Assembly (NCBI RefSeq): GCF_040115645.1
Contig: NC_089550.1
Coordinates: 372,001-436,000, forward strand
Length of the DNA stretch: 64,000 nt
Direction of reading: 5' to 3'
DNA from: Euwallacea fornicatus
Taxonomy: Eukaryota; Arthropoda; Insecta; Coleoptera; Curculionidae
A program made the position numbers and the translations under genes. This document shows positions 25,172 through 39,000 of this stretch, piece by piece (position 1 is the stretch's first letter; every line of letters starts with the position of its first letter). A model generated the notes under the pieces. The model searched no databases, was not told the origin of the DNA, and worked only from the letters and a program-made list of their open reading frames with translations.

Positions 25172-26219
25172 CAGCGTGACCGATTTGTTTTGGGGTCACT
25201 CTGTAAAAAGTTTATCGATTGTGCGATTTAGCCCGCTTTTTTTTTATATTATAGAGCTCGATGAGCTGCACATTTTCAGCAAAAATGGCCTGGTTGACAT
25301 AAAATTCAAGGCGTACTATGACTGTTTCTACGAGCAAAATTTTAATAAATCATATTAGCGATTTTTTTAGAAAAAATCTGTGCACGCCACTGTATTGGCC
25401 GCCCCTCAAAATGGGCTTATGCGAAAATGTAATGAAAAATGTTGAGTAATAACGGTTCTGTAGAAGAATTAAAAATGCACACTGGGTACTTACATCTTCT
25501 CGTACTTCCTCTGGGTATATTAAGGTCCAGACTGGCCGTTCTAGTGATATTTCGGGGATCGTCGTTAAACTATTGCAAAATTTGGTTGTTATTTGGAAAA
25601 AGTCCACGACGTCCATTTTGCCTCGTTACTTCGACTCGCTGGTCTATCTGGATGTCCGATGTTGAATTTCGCATTCTGCCGCGGCTTCAGCCGTCGAAAG
25701 CGCGTTGTCACCAACAAGACGAACAATTTCTGTTTTTTCCCGTACACTTCGATTTTCCGTGATTATCACGATTAACAATTTAATTCGTATTAAGCACGAA
25801 TAAGTTCTAAAACCGATGTTGATGTTTAGTTGCGTTTGTTTGACAGTTGAACGCTTCGCTTGCTCGCCATAGCCGACTATGAATTTTTGAAGGCGAATAA
25901 CTACCGACGCTGCACTTCTAATTCTTCTACAAATTCGTTATTGCTCGACATTTTTCATTAAAATTTCGTACGAGCCCGTTTTGAGGGGTGGCCAATCCAG
26001 TGGCGTGCACAGATTTTTCCTAAAAAAATCGCTGATATGATTTATTAAAATTTCTCTCCTTGAAACTATCGTAGTAGGCGTTGCGTTTGACGTCAACGAG
26101 GCCATTTTTGCCGAAAATGTGCAGTTCATCAAACTCTATAATTAACAAAAAAAGCCGGACTAAATCGCACGATCGATGAACTTTTCACAGATTGACCCCA
26201 AAACAAATGGGTCACACTG
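25172..26219. mobile_element. Foldback element nested in the Tc1 transposon
   Basis: The ends CAGCGTGACCGATTTGTTTT and the complement of AACAAATGGGTCACACTG are inverted repeats that extend inward about 310 bp (to ~25485 and from ~25917), with a middle of about 430 bp. TA duplications lie at 25170-25171 and 26220-26221. It interrupts the 5' non-coding part of the Tc1 element, so it inserted after it. No transposase is recognisable. The arms differ at several sites and by a small block, so it is not very recent. Confidence 0.86.
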
Positions 26220-26460
26220 TATATGATATTTCCACTAATAACACATCTTGTCCTTTACAAGTTGAATATAACACCAGAGACCTTTTGTTTATTTTACCTT
26301 ATCTGCCTAATATTTCCTGCCGACGGCGAACATTTTGCTGGTCCAAAAAAGTAAGAGTGATTTTTTATTGTTTTTTGCTTCATGCTCAATTCTACTGGTT
26401 AATCTTCGAATATTCACTCTTTAAACCGTTCAAACTTCGATAAATAGTTTAGAGCGTTAA

Positions 26461-27471
26461 ATGGGCCGCGCAACGCATTGCACTTCAGAAGGAAAGGAAT
26501 TAAATACTGCAATTACGAAGTAAAAACAACACTTATAAGTTTATTTCTCAAGCACTTCAGCGATCGGAATGTGTTATAGTTAGAGTTTTGTGGAAACAAA
26601 ACTTGAAGGAAATTCAACCAGAAACCAGAGATCGTCCAAGAAAAACAAGCAAAATTCTTGATAGACTTATTGTACGAGAGGCGATAAAAGAGCAATTCTC
26701 GAAGTCGTTTGGCATTAAACGAGAACTGAGCCTAGAAATCAGCACACAGACAATAAGGAGCCGATTGGGAGAGATGACTCTTCATGGAGGAGTTGCAAGA
26801 AAAGTACCACATTTGAGTTAAAAAAACATACTGCAAAGATTAGACTTCGCTCGATCTAACTTAATTGAAAACCAGAACCGTAATTGGAAAAATATTCTGT
26901 TTACTGGTGAAACGGAAATAAATTTGTTTGGATCAGTTGGGAAACGGTATATTAGACGATATAAAAAGGAATTAACTAAAATCCTCAATATACACTGAAA
27001 ACAGTAAAACATGGCGGCGGAAATATTAAAATGTGGGGTTGTTTTTCCTATAATGAAGTGGGTTCGTTACATTGGATTAAAGACACCATGACCAAAGAAA
27101 TTTACATAGAAATATTAGAAAAGATTACGTTTCCATATGCAGAAGTTAGTGTACCTTTAAAAAGGATCTGTCAGAAAAACGACGACCTGAAACGTATTGC
27201 TGAAGTAGTGAAACGGTGGTTTCTGAGAAACCAAATCGAAGTGTTGCCATAGCCTTCGTAATATGCGGATTTGGATCCGATAGCAAATCTTTAGGAGTAT
27301 CTGAAAGACAGGCTTGCTAACGAAAAAACGTCAAACAAAAAGGCCTTGTGGGAAGAAACCAAGAAAATTTGCTATTCCGTGCCCGCTGAAGTTTGTTAAA
27401 AATTAATGGACTCCATGTCAACGAGAGGCACAGCTGCCATTAAGCAAAAGGGATATTCTACTACGTACTAG
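26461..27471 (+). pseudogene. Tc1 transposase pseudogene
   Basis: Across frames one can follow an N-terminal helix-turn-helix region (from about MGRATHCTSE), the DDE domain with LFTGETEINLFGS and KRYIRR, MWGCFSYNEVGSLHWI, WFLRNQIEVLP, and DPIANL with EYLKDRLA, ending at TAG 27469-27471. At least four internal stops and several frame changes are present. The catalytic residues are gone: Gly replaces the first Asp (TGE for TDE), the second motif is altered around KNDD, and Ala replaces the third acidic residue (PIAN for PIEN). The element is long dead. Confidence 0.88.
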
Positions 27472-27737
27472 TGTTTTACGTGTCTGAAGTGTTTTAAGGA
27501 ACCATAGTTTTCATTAGTTACAGCGATAGAAAAGGTATTCTTATTTTTTTTATCAGAAAAAATGCACATAATTTTTTAACAATTATAAAATTATATTTTG
27601 GAACACCAAGTTAATGGGTTGTTTTGTAATAGTTCTTTTTTCAAGACATATTGTGCCATTGTAAATTTGGTTGTGCTATTCATTTATCGAAATACTAGGA
27701 TAAAAAGTTTATTTTTTGTATTTTGACCGCCACTGTA

Positions 27738-30038
27738 TGTGGTAAACAATGCCGCGTTCGTCTGAATTCTCAAAATTTTTTGATACCTCGCTATTCGAAA
27801 AATGACGAAGCCACAACAGAAATGAGAGAAAAATGCATTTTTATTTAAAAAAAATAACAAATTTTAATCGTTCAGAGAGCGAGCGTTAAAATTCATGTTG
27901 TTTTCGTCGTGCTCCTCTAATAACCCCAACAGTTTTCCTGATACTTCTCTTAAATTTGATGTCGCATCATTCTTAGGCCGTGACGGCTTTCAGAGCCTGT
28001 CAAATTATATTTCAGTGTCTTTATTTTCTGTTTTCAGTTGCTAAATTAAATTCTGAAATGTTAGAGAAGAAAGGCGACTTTGCCTGGTTCCGTGACCTCG
28101 TTATGACAACGACACTCATTCGCCGCAGGCATTAGAAAAACGTCACGTATTTTGTAACTTTAATCAAACGATTGCGAATGGCGCAATCGATATTCTTGAA
28201 TAACAACAATTAACTATCGCCCCTCCTCAGCCTCCCAAAAGCTCCACGATGATAAGTGTTATTTATTTCTTACCGCCCTGGGAATGTTGACGATGATGCC
28301 ATTTAACAACAACGCGTAAGTAGATAATGTAGAAAATTCCTCTTGGATTACAAAAACCGAGGTAACAAGGGTAAAAAGGCCGAAGTCTACTACATCTGTT
28401 TTTTCTATAATCCCTCATCGCCGCGTGCAGTGTTCATACATTATATGAGAAAGCTAATACATTTTTTTTATATGCAGCTTAGGTGTTTTTCGTACTCGGA
28501 TCCGTAAACAAACAGCAACCGAAATTTGCTGGTTTTTACACCGGGCGTGCAGTAAAAATGATATCAGTTTAATTAATTGAAAGCCGAATCGCGTTCAAAT
28601 AATATTACATAAGGTTTAATGGGACCATAACCATATTTTTACGACGAATAAAACTCTAAATTGGTTGTTAAGACTTTTAACTTTACGGTATTTCACTTCC
28701 AAGGTACACATTTTATTACGGATTTTTTTAAGGCGGTTTACGGGGCGCAGCCCCGCAGACGGCATTTTTCATAGGCGATATAATGGACGTTTAAACTCTT
28801 TAGGCTCGGCAACGGCAGGATTCCGGTTATCTCGCGAGGGGGATTCGGCCCCGAAAGGGGCTCTAATGGCTCAATTTTCATAATATTTTCTAGCTAAAAG
28901 ATCCACATTTAAATATTCACGCCCGTTTAACCGCTTTGACGTAATATGCTAAAGGTTCAGATTCATGGGTAAATTATCTTTATCTCGTTATTGCAACCCT
29001 CAACGTGGCACGTCCTTGACTTGTGAGCTCGTTAAGTTCCTCTCGAAACGCAAAAAGATCCTTTAATGGGGTGGTTAGCATCCGTTCTGTCCTTATTTGA
29101 GGTAGAATTAAAAGATTCCTCGCATATATAAATAACGAAGTAAGAAGAGTTCATTAAAGACCGGGCAATTTTCTCTGCCGACAAATTTTTCTAGACCGCA
29201 AAGTGAGACGCTGCCAATGAGTAATTGCAACACCTACTTGCATGAAGTAATAAAAATAATCAACGCCATTAAATTTATAATGTAGCAAGTGCAACGTGCA
29301 TTTATTTTTAGGTGCCAGATGTTTACAAAATAAAATATTAAACTCGCTAATGTTTGAGCAAATTATTACAAATTTTATGAAGTGCTCATAATGCGGCCAG
29401 TAAAAATAGATGGAAATGGCTTTTTCGCAGTTAAGAAACTTCCGATATTGCCGCTATTATTAGGAACAGGATCCGGGAGCGTAAGCCAATGCCGAAGATC
29501 TTACTGAAATTGTTTTCGTGACAATCTACTGAATGAAGATATATTACATAGGCGGCAATTTTCGTCGTGGAGGGACGTGGAAAAACCAGACAGACCGTCG
29601 TAATGCGTCATGTCCGTACACTCTTCAACGACCAGCCGAGGGCATAACAAGACACGCGACATCGTTGAAGTTTTAAGACCTGCTCCGATGGGCCACCTTG
29701 CCGTTCATCCCTCAATCCCACGGAATATTTTTAAATTCCTCATCGATTTTTGCCACTTACCCGATTTTCCGGTGAAAAATTGGATTAAACGAGGAAGAAA
29801 CTTGAATCCAGAAAAGCTACGTGTTTGCAGTATTGATAGAATTGCGAATTTAATCCACCGTTCAAGCCACCGCACATTACCAAATAGCGCTGTCAAACGC
29901 AAGAGCAAAATAAATTTGCAGTTTATAAACACGTGTTTATACCAACTCGTAAATTATGTAAGTATCCGCGAGAGGAATTTTAAAAATTGCTATGCAGTCG
30001 GGGATGTTCAATCCCAGGTAGGTACGTCGGAGTCTTAC
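27738..30038. other. Unassigned DNA, probably DGK intron
   Basis: This lies downstream of DGK exon 2 on the minus strand and is presumably the start of the next DGK intron. I found no third DGK exon. A GC-rich patch at 28735-28870 has two small hairpins (around GGGCGCAGCCCCGC and CGGCCCCGAAAGGGGC). A plus-strand open frame at 29610-30119 runs antisense across DGK exon 2 and is not a gene. Confidence 0.4.
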
Positions 30039-33000
30039 CCCATCTGGATTGTGTTTGTAAGGGGGTCCAGCACCGCAAAACTCCACCAGAACGTCCTGAA
30101 GTTTCTTGGTGGCGTCTGAAACAAAAACAAAAGTCATTATAGAATTATACGATTAAACGTGACAGGAATAATGTTAATTAAGATGCCGAGGGTGACGACA
30201 GAACCTGGACCGCAAAGCCATAGATGTGGCGAACCCCGCAGCCTCGTCTCGCTCCGAGAGGCTTAACGCAACTGGACTTGACGAATCAACAAGTTGATTT
30301 ACGTTGCGTATTTAAATCACGGTAGTTCGACTCTGTGTCAGAGCGTCGAACAGCTCATGTGTGTCACCGAGATTCTTCTAGACACCCTCCATCGCACAGA
30401 CCTTGCTCCGACTACATTTTCAACTACACACGCTTACCTCCCCACGTTGGATGCGATGAAAAGCTTCTCGGTAGAGGTTTTCAGACCGATAGGGAATCAA
30501 TTAAGACCAAAAAGAGAACTCTTTTATTACGGCCTCGTGGCTTTATCCTTAACCAACCGAAAAATACCCTGAGACGTATGAGCTTTTCCAGGCAGCTGTT
30601 TAAAGCAGTATGAAGTGCCGAACATGATAAGATCGTTTATAACGTCATTATAACTGCAGTAAATTGGTAACAGTGGACCACACCAGTTATCGTGTTCCGC
30701 GTTGAAAAGGGAAATTTGTATCAACTGCGTAAACGATCTGAGCGGCTCTAACTTGGTTGCTGACTGGTCGAAAAGAAATTTCTTTGCTTAACAATGTATA
30801 AATGTGCAAAAAATTTATAAAATGTTTAACGTATAAAAACAACAGGGGGCGGCAGCCCCGTTCACCCGCGCCTCCATCACTGGAAAAGCTAGAGGCTCTC
30901 AGATGGCTCTCGAGGAATTCGAATCGCTCGACCGATGCTTCATGACTGCTTTGTGTTATTTTTTCACAACTTATGGCGGAATGGAAAAACTGATAAATTA
31001 CGATCACTAGTACGAGATAAGGGCAGGAAATTCACTAATGAAGGCCCCACAATATCAAATTGCAAATGCTGTTATTATAAAACAGTGATTGAACACGAAA
31101 ATATTGGCATGCGGCTCGTTCTCACGGGTCGACAACTAGGAGCTATAAAGCCATGGCCGTAAAGCCGAGAGGCAGAACGTAGTCATTCAGAAACTCATTA
31201 AACAAAGCTCTCTGCGAGCATATTATAATTGGCTAATTTCCTAAAACGAGAAAACGCATGGAACGCACCGCACAGACGTGGGTTTCCCAACAAAGCACCG
31301 GCTACCCTCTGGCTTAGTATTTAGTTTAAAAATTTAATCCCTTGGTTTCCTCATAGAAATCTCAATCGTGTAAACACACGGTGAGTGCTAAACGTAACGT
31401 CAATTAGCCAGGAAAAATTTGAGGTCATTTTCCGTAAACTCCGAACAAACCCCGAAACTAACTACGTCATGAGTGATACCCTGAACGCCGACGAACGTAA
31501 GAGGGATGAAATTGACTGTAATGTCTTCAATGAAAAACTGCAGAAATCTTCGATTTGAGCTTTTATGCGGGTAAAAAGGGGAGGAACGATATTTCACGGT
31601 TTGCTCGGTGAACTTGCCTCTAAAACTGATATTTCGTTACAATGCGGCAAGTAACAGCAGGTTACCGTTCCTTTTTCAACTTTTCTCAACCTTTTAATGA
31701 GCACCGGGTTTAGGCACGGTGTCGGTAAGTCATTACGTTCACCGGGGATATCCAAAAACAGGACTTGAGCGGAGGAAAAACAATTTCAAGGAGGAATTCG
31801 AAGTAAAGAGAATAACGAGTGCGAGTAACAAAGACAATTGTGGCTTATCCTGAACAAACAAGTAACGATAAACACTGAGGAAAAACACGCGAAATAATTT
31901 CTTTCTTAAAATGGCTTCAAAACTTAGGCTCCAAATGGCCAGACCACAAACTGCAAACATTTAATAGATGTTTAGCATAAACGGTTTACCACAGCCTTAA
32001 TACTGGAACATTTAATGTTTTGCTTGTTAAATAGGTCCCTAATGGCAAACTGCATAGTCCATTACTCCCTTGTAGCCTACAGGGCTGTTATCTATATAGT
32101 GTTTGTAAGCTTTTGTATGTGGTTAAAGCGGATAGTTGTTTGGGGGTATAGAATATTTTATCTATGGACCTATAGAAAATTGATTTAGAGTACGTACAAT
32201 TTAATGGGCTCTTAACATTGCATTATCACATTTATAGCGAGGCATAGTGATGGTGTGGTGGGAATTGTATTATGCGAAACGGTGTTGGGTAACGGTGAAT
32301 AACTTTGAAGCGTTTTTGCCTGGCTTTTTATCGACAAATTTATATTTTTCTCAATATAATTTACATACTTTAACACTTAAGGAAGGCATAAAAGTCTCGT
32401 CTGTTTCCCTTCCTACGGTAGATAGGTTTTACAAGGGTTTTTGAACCTGCGGAACGCAAGCCTAAGCATCGTGTGGAGAAATGGGAAATGTCCAATGAGG
32501 GCAACGGAAGACAATTAGGATTTCCCAATGGTTAACGTGTCGGTTTTTGCAGTCGAACGCGTTCCAAAATTAGAGCAAACGAACGCCATCGCCTCACCTT
32601 CTAATGCCCCCCCCCCCTCCCCTCCCCCCACCCCCTGTATATAATTTAAAGTTATAATAATATTTTTTTAAATTCGTCCAGGTAACACTCCAGAATCGAT
32701 TTCAGTTGTGAGTTGGATAATGCAAAAACCTTCACCTACATGGGTAGAAAAAAGAACTTTGGGGAACAACCTGCAATTTCGATAGCGCTTATATTTCTCT
32801 TACCTCCAAATGATACATATATATCGAAAGACTACTTTCATAAAACTTTCGGAATATTTATGTAGGGCTCTTAAATAAATTCGAAGAATTTTAAACCCCA
32901 TTTCCTCGTATCCGTCGTTTCCCCACGGGGTCTAGAAATATATTAGGGATACAAGCTAGGAAGTAAAGATCTCGAAAACCCAATATATTACCATATTTTC

Positions 33001-36000
33001 TTTCTTGTTTTTGGAAGGATTTCCCAAGGATTCTCTTTTATATTTACTTGCTGAATGTTATGTATATTGAGTTATACATTTTGCATGAGATTTGGCAAGT
33101 TTATTCGTTCGGAAAGGCATTATTATTTATTAAGATTCGAGGTTTGAGAAGCCGTCGGGAGCTATCTTGTCAAACTGTGACAAATTCCGAATACAAAACA
33201 GCAAATTTAGTAGAAACAGGCCGGGCGCTTTTGCACGCGACAACATCACCTGGAGCCACGACGTGAAGCCGTCATTTGAGGGTTAAATGGAGTGAGAAAT
33301 TGCGGTCGCTGGAGACGCTGGTGAAGGTCAGCACCAAGATGAGGGAGAAAAGTACCTGCGGGCACGACGAACTTTTCTCCTGTCTAAAATTAGAGAAGAA
33401 AAGACACGATGGAGCTGGTGGTTATAATATTTTTTTGTGCTGCTGGGCCCCTGGCGCAGGCCTATGAACTGTACGAAAACAACGCAAATTAGAATTACGA
33501 CGTTTTTCGAAGTGTAATTCTCGCGACACGGTTAAAATGTTTCGATAAAATGGAGGATAAGAGCGAACTCAAATTTTTTAAACAAAAGACAGGCCTGATT
33601 TATCGAGGAACGTGATATTAATTCAGAGAGAGCCTCTGGGCCCATAAACGATATCATATTTTTCATCTCGGCATTATTTCACGAAGTCCCATCGCTGCGG
33701 CTGCATGCAAAACATGAAAAACAAACACATTCAGATACACACCCTTAATTGCCCTCTTTTAATTACTATTTGTCCGTGTCACGCTCAATATCGGTTTTCT
33801 AAAAATGCCTTTAATCAGCCCTACAGGTTTTAATGCTGTATAAAGTTAATCAACAAAATGCGGACGTAATCATAGAAAATCAACATGTTCGATATTCGAC
33901 GAGAAACACTGAAACAGGCTGGTACTTCTTCGTTTCGCTGTAAGCGTGGATTGGTGAAATTAAGCGCGTCGTCAACGCACAAGTATCCCTATAAGTTGGT
34001 TCGTAGCCGGTTCCTTCATGGTCCTGCTTTAAACGCTTTTCTTGTATTTTGCGTCTTGAGTTCAGTTCAACTATTTTTATGATATACTCGGTGACATTGG
34101 AAGTGTTACACTCGGTAGGAATGATTTTTTGGAATTAACGTTTTGGCGACAAAATGACCATATGGCAAGCAAGCCGTGGTGCCGTGCTCAACATTTCATC
34201 TTTAACAGCTTTTGCAAAAAAAAAAGTTTCACCTTTTAGTTTTTTCGTGATAACGGCGTTTTACCCTTATACGGCCATCGCGCATGCCTGAACAGAATCG
34301 CCATTAGTCACCGAATACGACATTATGCCATTCTGCTTTCCAATGCTGCCTTCCTCTGCGCCAGTGCAAACGTTGGCGACGGCGTGCTGCTGTTAAAGGT
34401 AGCGCCAACCGAAGAGGATACGAACGAAGTCCAAGGCTTCGAATGCGACGATATGATTCGCATACTAACAGGTCCACCTTCTTCTCCAAACCATCGGCTA
34501 CCAGGCTGGCTCGTGGGTAGCGAAGCGGTCTCGCAGAACTGGTTGTCTGAAGCGCCGATCTCGACGCTCCGTAGAGCGCCTCGGTCGACCAGTTGGTCTT
34601 CTACGCGTTTCTCTACCGTGTTCTGCCCACACCCGACGCGCACGCGCTACCGTCAGTGGCGTTAACACGGCGAGCAATTTCGCCATAAGGCTCGATAGGC
34701 GGCAGAGTTCCACTCCTGTCAAAATCGCTAAGATGGTGATATTCGCGATGTGTTCGGACCCTGGGCATTTTGCGCAAGTGGCCGGAAACACGAGAACTAA
34801 AAACGTCTGTACCAAGCAGGTCGCATGAGCCGTTGTCTTCGCAAAAAACGAAGAAATTAAAATGTTTTTTTTTTAAATCTGTTAAAGGCAAAACGCTGAG
34901 CATGGCACCATAGCTTGCTTTTTACATAGTAATTTCGTTGCCGAAACATTAATTCCAAAAAATTATTCCTACTGGGTGTAACACTTCCCAACGTCATCGA
35001 GCACATATCAGTCATCCTCGTTCTTTCCCGTAACCCCATCGACGAAGCTTCGTTTCATGTTATTCACTACTTATTTGAATTTCAATTGACTTTATCTGAC
35101 ACGGAACGATTGTCCCAAGCAAATTTTTAAAAAATGTAAAGAAACTGAAGGGTGGAAAAACTTTGATGAATGGCCCTTCGCCTAAAATGCAAATATCGCT
35201 TCTTGCGAGCTGCGTTGCCCCTGCGCCGTCCCATTCAAGTCCCCTTCCGCATTTCTTATTAGTACAATACACATGCCCGTTTCTTTTGGTTGAATTAAGG
35301 CCGTTAACGCATCGCCACATGCAAAACGTGCCATCCACACTCCACACCCTTAATTGGCCCTTATTAATTACCCACTATTTGCTCCTGTCATGCGATATGT
35401 CGGTTCAGTCGAGCATTACGTTCCCGTTCAAGTGCTGTTTGTGATCGGGTTATTTTCATTTTATTGACAATTCCCATGAAATGTTGTTCTTTTGGTATCA
35501 ATTTAAATTGCAGTGGAAGCGAAAAAAAAAGGAAAAATTTACGGTCCAGAATTGAGCTTTTTAATCTCTCCGCTTTCGCTCTGCCGTTGTCTCGGCAAAC
35601 TATAACGTAACCTGGGCGACAGCCAGTCCAAAGGAAATACAAGAGCCTCACAAATAGAGTTCATTTTGAATCTACTAATTTTGAAAGGAGATTATTTCCA
35701 ATGTTTTAATGCATTGCAGTAAACCTGGATTTTCATTCGTCGGTGCTTTTATTTGTTCCCGGGAATTGTTTACGGCGACTAAATCGCGGACTTAATTCCA
35801 TTGTTCTATTGACGTTAAAACGCTCTGTCATAGATTATTAAAAAAGGGGCACAATGCTGTAAAGTTATTCCAAGTAAAGTGTCAACAAAGCCATTAGGAT
35901 AATAAGAGACGCGACTGTCGTCCTGTCACAAGATTTTTAAAATCATGATAAATTATTCTCAAAAAGCCTTTCTATCCGGCATCCATTTCGTTATCATCGT

Positions 36001-39000
36001 TAAAAAAATCTTCAGTAAAGCTGGAAAAGATTAATGCACTAAAATGCCTCTAGCGCCGCGGAGAGACGTGTGGAAACGACGACTCTCGAACGAGGATTCT
36101 GTTCTACGAACTGAAAAATCTCGCAGGTGATACATTATTAAGTATAACGAAGTCAATTTTAAAATGTAAAAAGGAAGATGGAAAAAGCAACAGAATGCGG
36201 AATACGGAAGAAATACGGAAATAGCCGCTCGGGTCGGATCTACAGAGTTGTACAGGAGAAGGCTTCGAGGCGGCAAAGGTTTCTCGATCATCTTTCATCA
36301 TAAGTACGCAGCGTAATTAGCGTTCATTATCCCCGTCATTTGCTAATGTTGACAGTTTGACGTTAGAACTCGTGGCGTGCCAACACTTTTGTCCCTCCCC
36401 GTATGCAAAAGAGAGGTTCGACACAACGCAGAGAAGAGGTGCGAGCCCAAATATTCTCACGGTGTGTGTGTGTGTGGGTGTGTGTGATTTAAACCACGTC
36501 TTCCGATACGGACCTTTGGAACGAGGATAACCGTAAGAAACGACGCAAAGTGACTAACTCCGTAAAGTGCTTACAACTGCAGAGATAACCGGAACGCTTC
36601 CGCGGGAGAGATAAACGTGAACTTTGTGTTTAAAGCTGATTTATTTTCTTATGAATTAACTACGGAATTGCCAAGCGCCGGCCCTTGAACACTCTGACAT
36701 TCAGACCAGATACATTACGGTGTGATGAACGTGATGTTCGGCAGCTTTTGCGATCGAAACGTACGAAAAACGTCGAAATGCGTACGGAGTACGTGAAAAT
36801 CGTGCGGGATTGTGCATCCGCGCTTTAGTCAAAGGGCCTTTTTTGGCGAAGTAACGGTAACGTATTTGAGTTTAAATTTATAATAACGGAATTTGCAAAT
36901 TAGATGCTATACGCGGATAAATCGATAGAGATATTGACACAAGAAAAATGAATGCCGTACTTTATACCGTCGCTGAATTTAAATGGCTTAATTTGGCGCA
37001 AAATCGTTTACATTTTCCATTGAGTATAGAGCGTTCCGGCAATTTCAATGAAAATATTGAATAAGTATCCATTTGAATGTAGGTGCAATATTGTAGGGCT
37101 ATTCAGAACGTTTGCATAGACTTAATATAAAAATTTCCCCTCTAATTGAAAAATACCCTCCGCGGTATTATAATCCCTTCCGCGTGGTTTCTCGCTATCT
37201 AATTAACGTACCAATTCTTCTCGTATTAAATAGACATAAACCATCCGAACTAATGCACCTGAAACTATTCAAAACAATAGAAATTTCAACAAACTAATCG
37301 CATTTAGGTCTGTTATTGCGTATGGCATAACAAACAACCTCTTTATACTAAATAAACACCGAGCTAACTATTGAGTTATTCGGGGCATATAAGTTGTCTG
37401 GATAACGTCTAGTTAAAATTTCTTACGGCCACGCCACGGCGGCGTTTAAGCAGACGGGGAACGTTCGCCATTTAATTTTAGGCTTACTGGCTTCAATGAT
37501 TTAAAGCAAACGACTTATTCACGGGTAAATAAAAGTCTCTTGAATGGTTTAATCGAGTATCGATGCGACTTTGCATGCAACAATCTAAAATGTGTTATCT
37601 ATTTATATTCAATGATTCGACGAATCATTTTATTATGGAAGTTGTAGATTATTGACTAGCACGCAAGCTTTTATCACCTGACCACATGACATCCTGAAAT
37701 ATCGGACAGGAGGACGGTTGGATGACGAAAAGGATTAATTCGGAAAGTTCGTTCAGCAACTCGACCACAAAGCTGACAATTGGAGTGATCCCCTTTTCCT
37801 GACGTCTTTGTACCTGCACTCCCTGTAGATCACGCCTTTGGTTCGCGGCGACCTGGTGAGCGCGTAGTTTTCCATTTTTGAGCTTTTTGTTTTTCTCACC
37901 CCTTCTCCTCGCTGGCGGGATACGTAGGTGATCGGAAAATGAGGTCGTCTTGCCACGTGGAACTGCAGTTCACAGTTAACAGACGTTCGGTTTCCACCTT
38001 ATGAAAGAAGTAGATTGCTGTTTGTACTAAAAATACGTAGTGAGACTGAAAGTCCTCGGCCGAAAATACATTTACGGACAAATATAGGGGCATTTCGCTC
38101 TTCCATTTTTCCACCTCTTGATAACTCGCCATTACGCATTTTTCTTAACCGTTCATTAAAATCTTTCTCTAATTTTTCAGGGCTTTCTCTCCAGCTAGAA
38201 TCGTCTTTCGAGAACTCCCGATAAACATCAGTCCAGGGAAGAACACTAAAACTAGGTCATCATTACGACGACAACAACAACTGGGTGTTAGTGCCCATTT
38301 ACGCACAATCCAATTATATGGATACATTTGCAAATATTTGTCTATTTATATCACAATTGCCGACCACGCCCGTTTAATCTCCGGACGGTTTTTATTTAGT
38401 TTGGCAGCTTAGCAATGAACTTCGGGCGTTAATCTTGACTGCTATTTATATCACGACTCGGATAATAATTGTTGTTTAGACAAGACGCCGAATTTAGGAT
38501 ACCTAATTACAAATTAATTGAGTTTCTCCAATTCCGCTGTAATGAAGTTTTATTGACGGGCTGTGGTTGGCTTAACAGTGGTCTTGAATTTTCATTCAGG
38601 TGATGCTGGTTACAATAGAGTCAAACGAGCAATCGATATCATGATTCGCTTCAGAATTAAAGTCAGCTCCTCACTGCGCCGAGACATTCGAGGCACGTTC
38701 GTAGACATAAATTGACCGAATTTAGTTTGACAACCTCCACGCATAAGCCCATTGACCCATTTCCCTTGGTCCCAAAGAGGACCAAGGAAGGAGTAATTTT
38801 TCATACACCGAGGCAAAGATCAATTTGATCGAGAAGAAAATAAAGATACTGAGTTTTAACGAGGAAATGTTTTACTTTTCGCTCTCTCCTCGACGCAGAC
38901 CCTTTCGCCAGAAACGTCCACTTACGTATCGACGCACTCGGCAACGACGGACGTTCCATACGTTAACAGTTCCATTAATTCGCACCACCCAAGAGGGCCG

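Larger units (their letters stand above)
25086..27735 (+). mobile_element. Dead Tc1-like transposon carrying a nested foldback element
   Basis: The left end CAGTGGTGGTCAAAAT (from 25086) matches the complement of the right end ATTTTGACCGCCACTG (to 27735), and TA flanks both. These are classic Tc1 termini. Removing the nested 1048 bp insertion and its duplicated TA leaves 1600 bp, the usual Tc1 length. The transposase frame starts about 330 bp from the left end and stops about 260 bp from the right end, again typical. Confidence 0.88.

Noticed and set aside
25350..25762. Opposed open frames of 88 and 107 codons
   Set aside because: They fall inside the nested foldback element and have no transposase motif.
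29610..30119. 169-codon open frame (+)
   Set aside because: It runs antisense through DGK exon 2 and has no motif; the exon on the minus strand explains its lack of stops at the end.
37753..37875. Alternative first exon of DGK
   Set aside because: The donor would be in phase 2 but DGK exon 2 needs a phase 1 partner.
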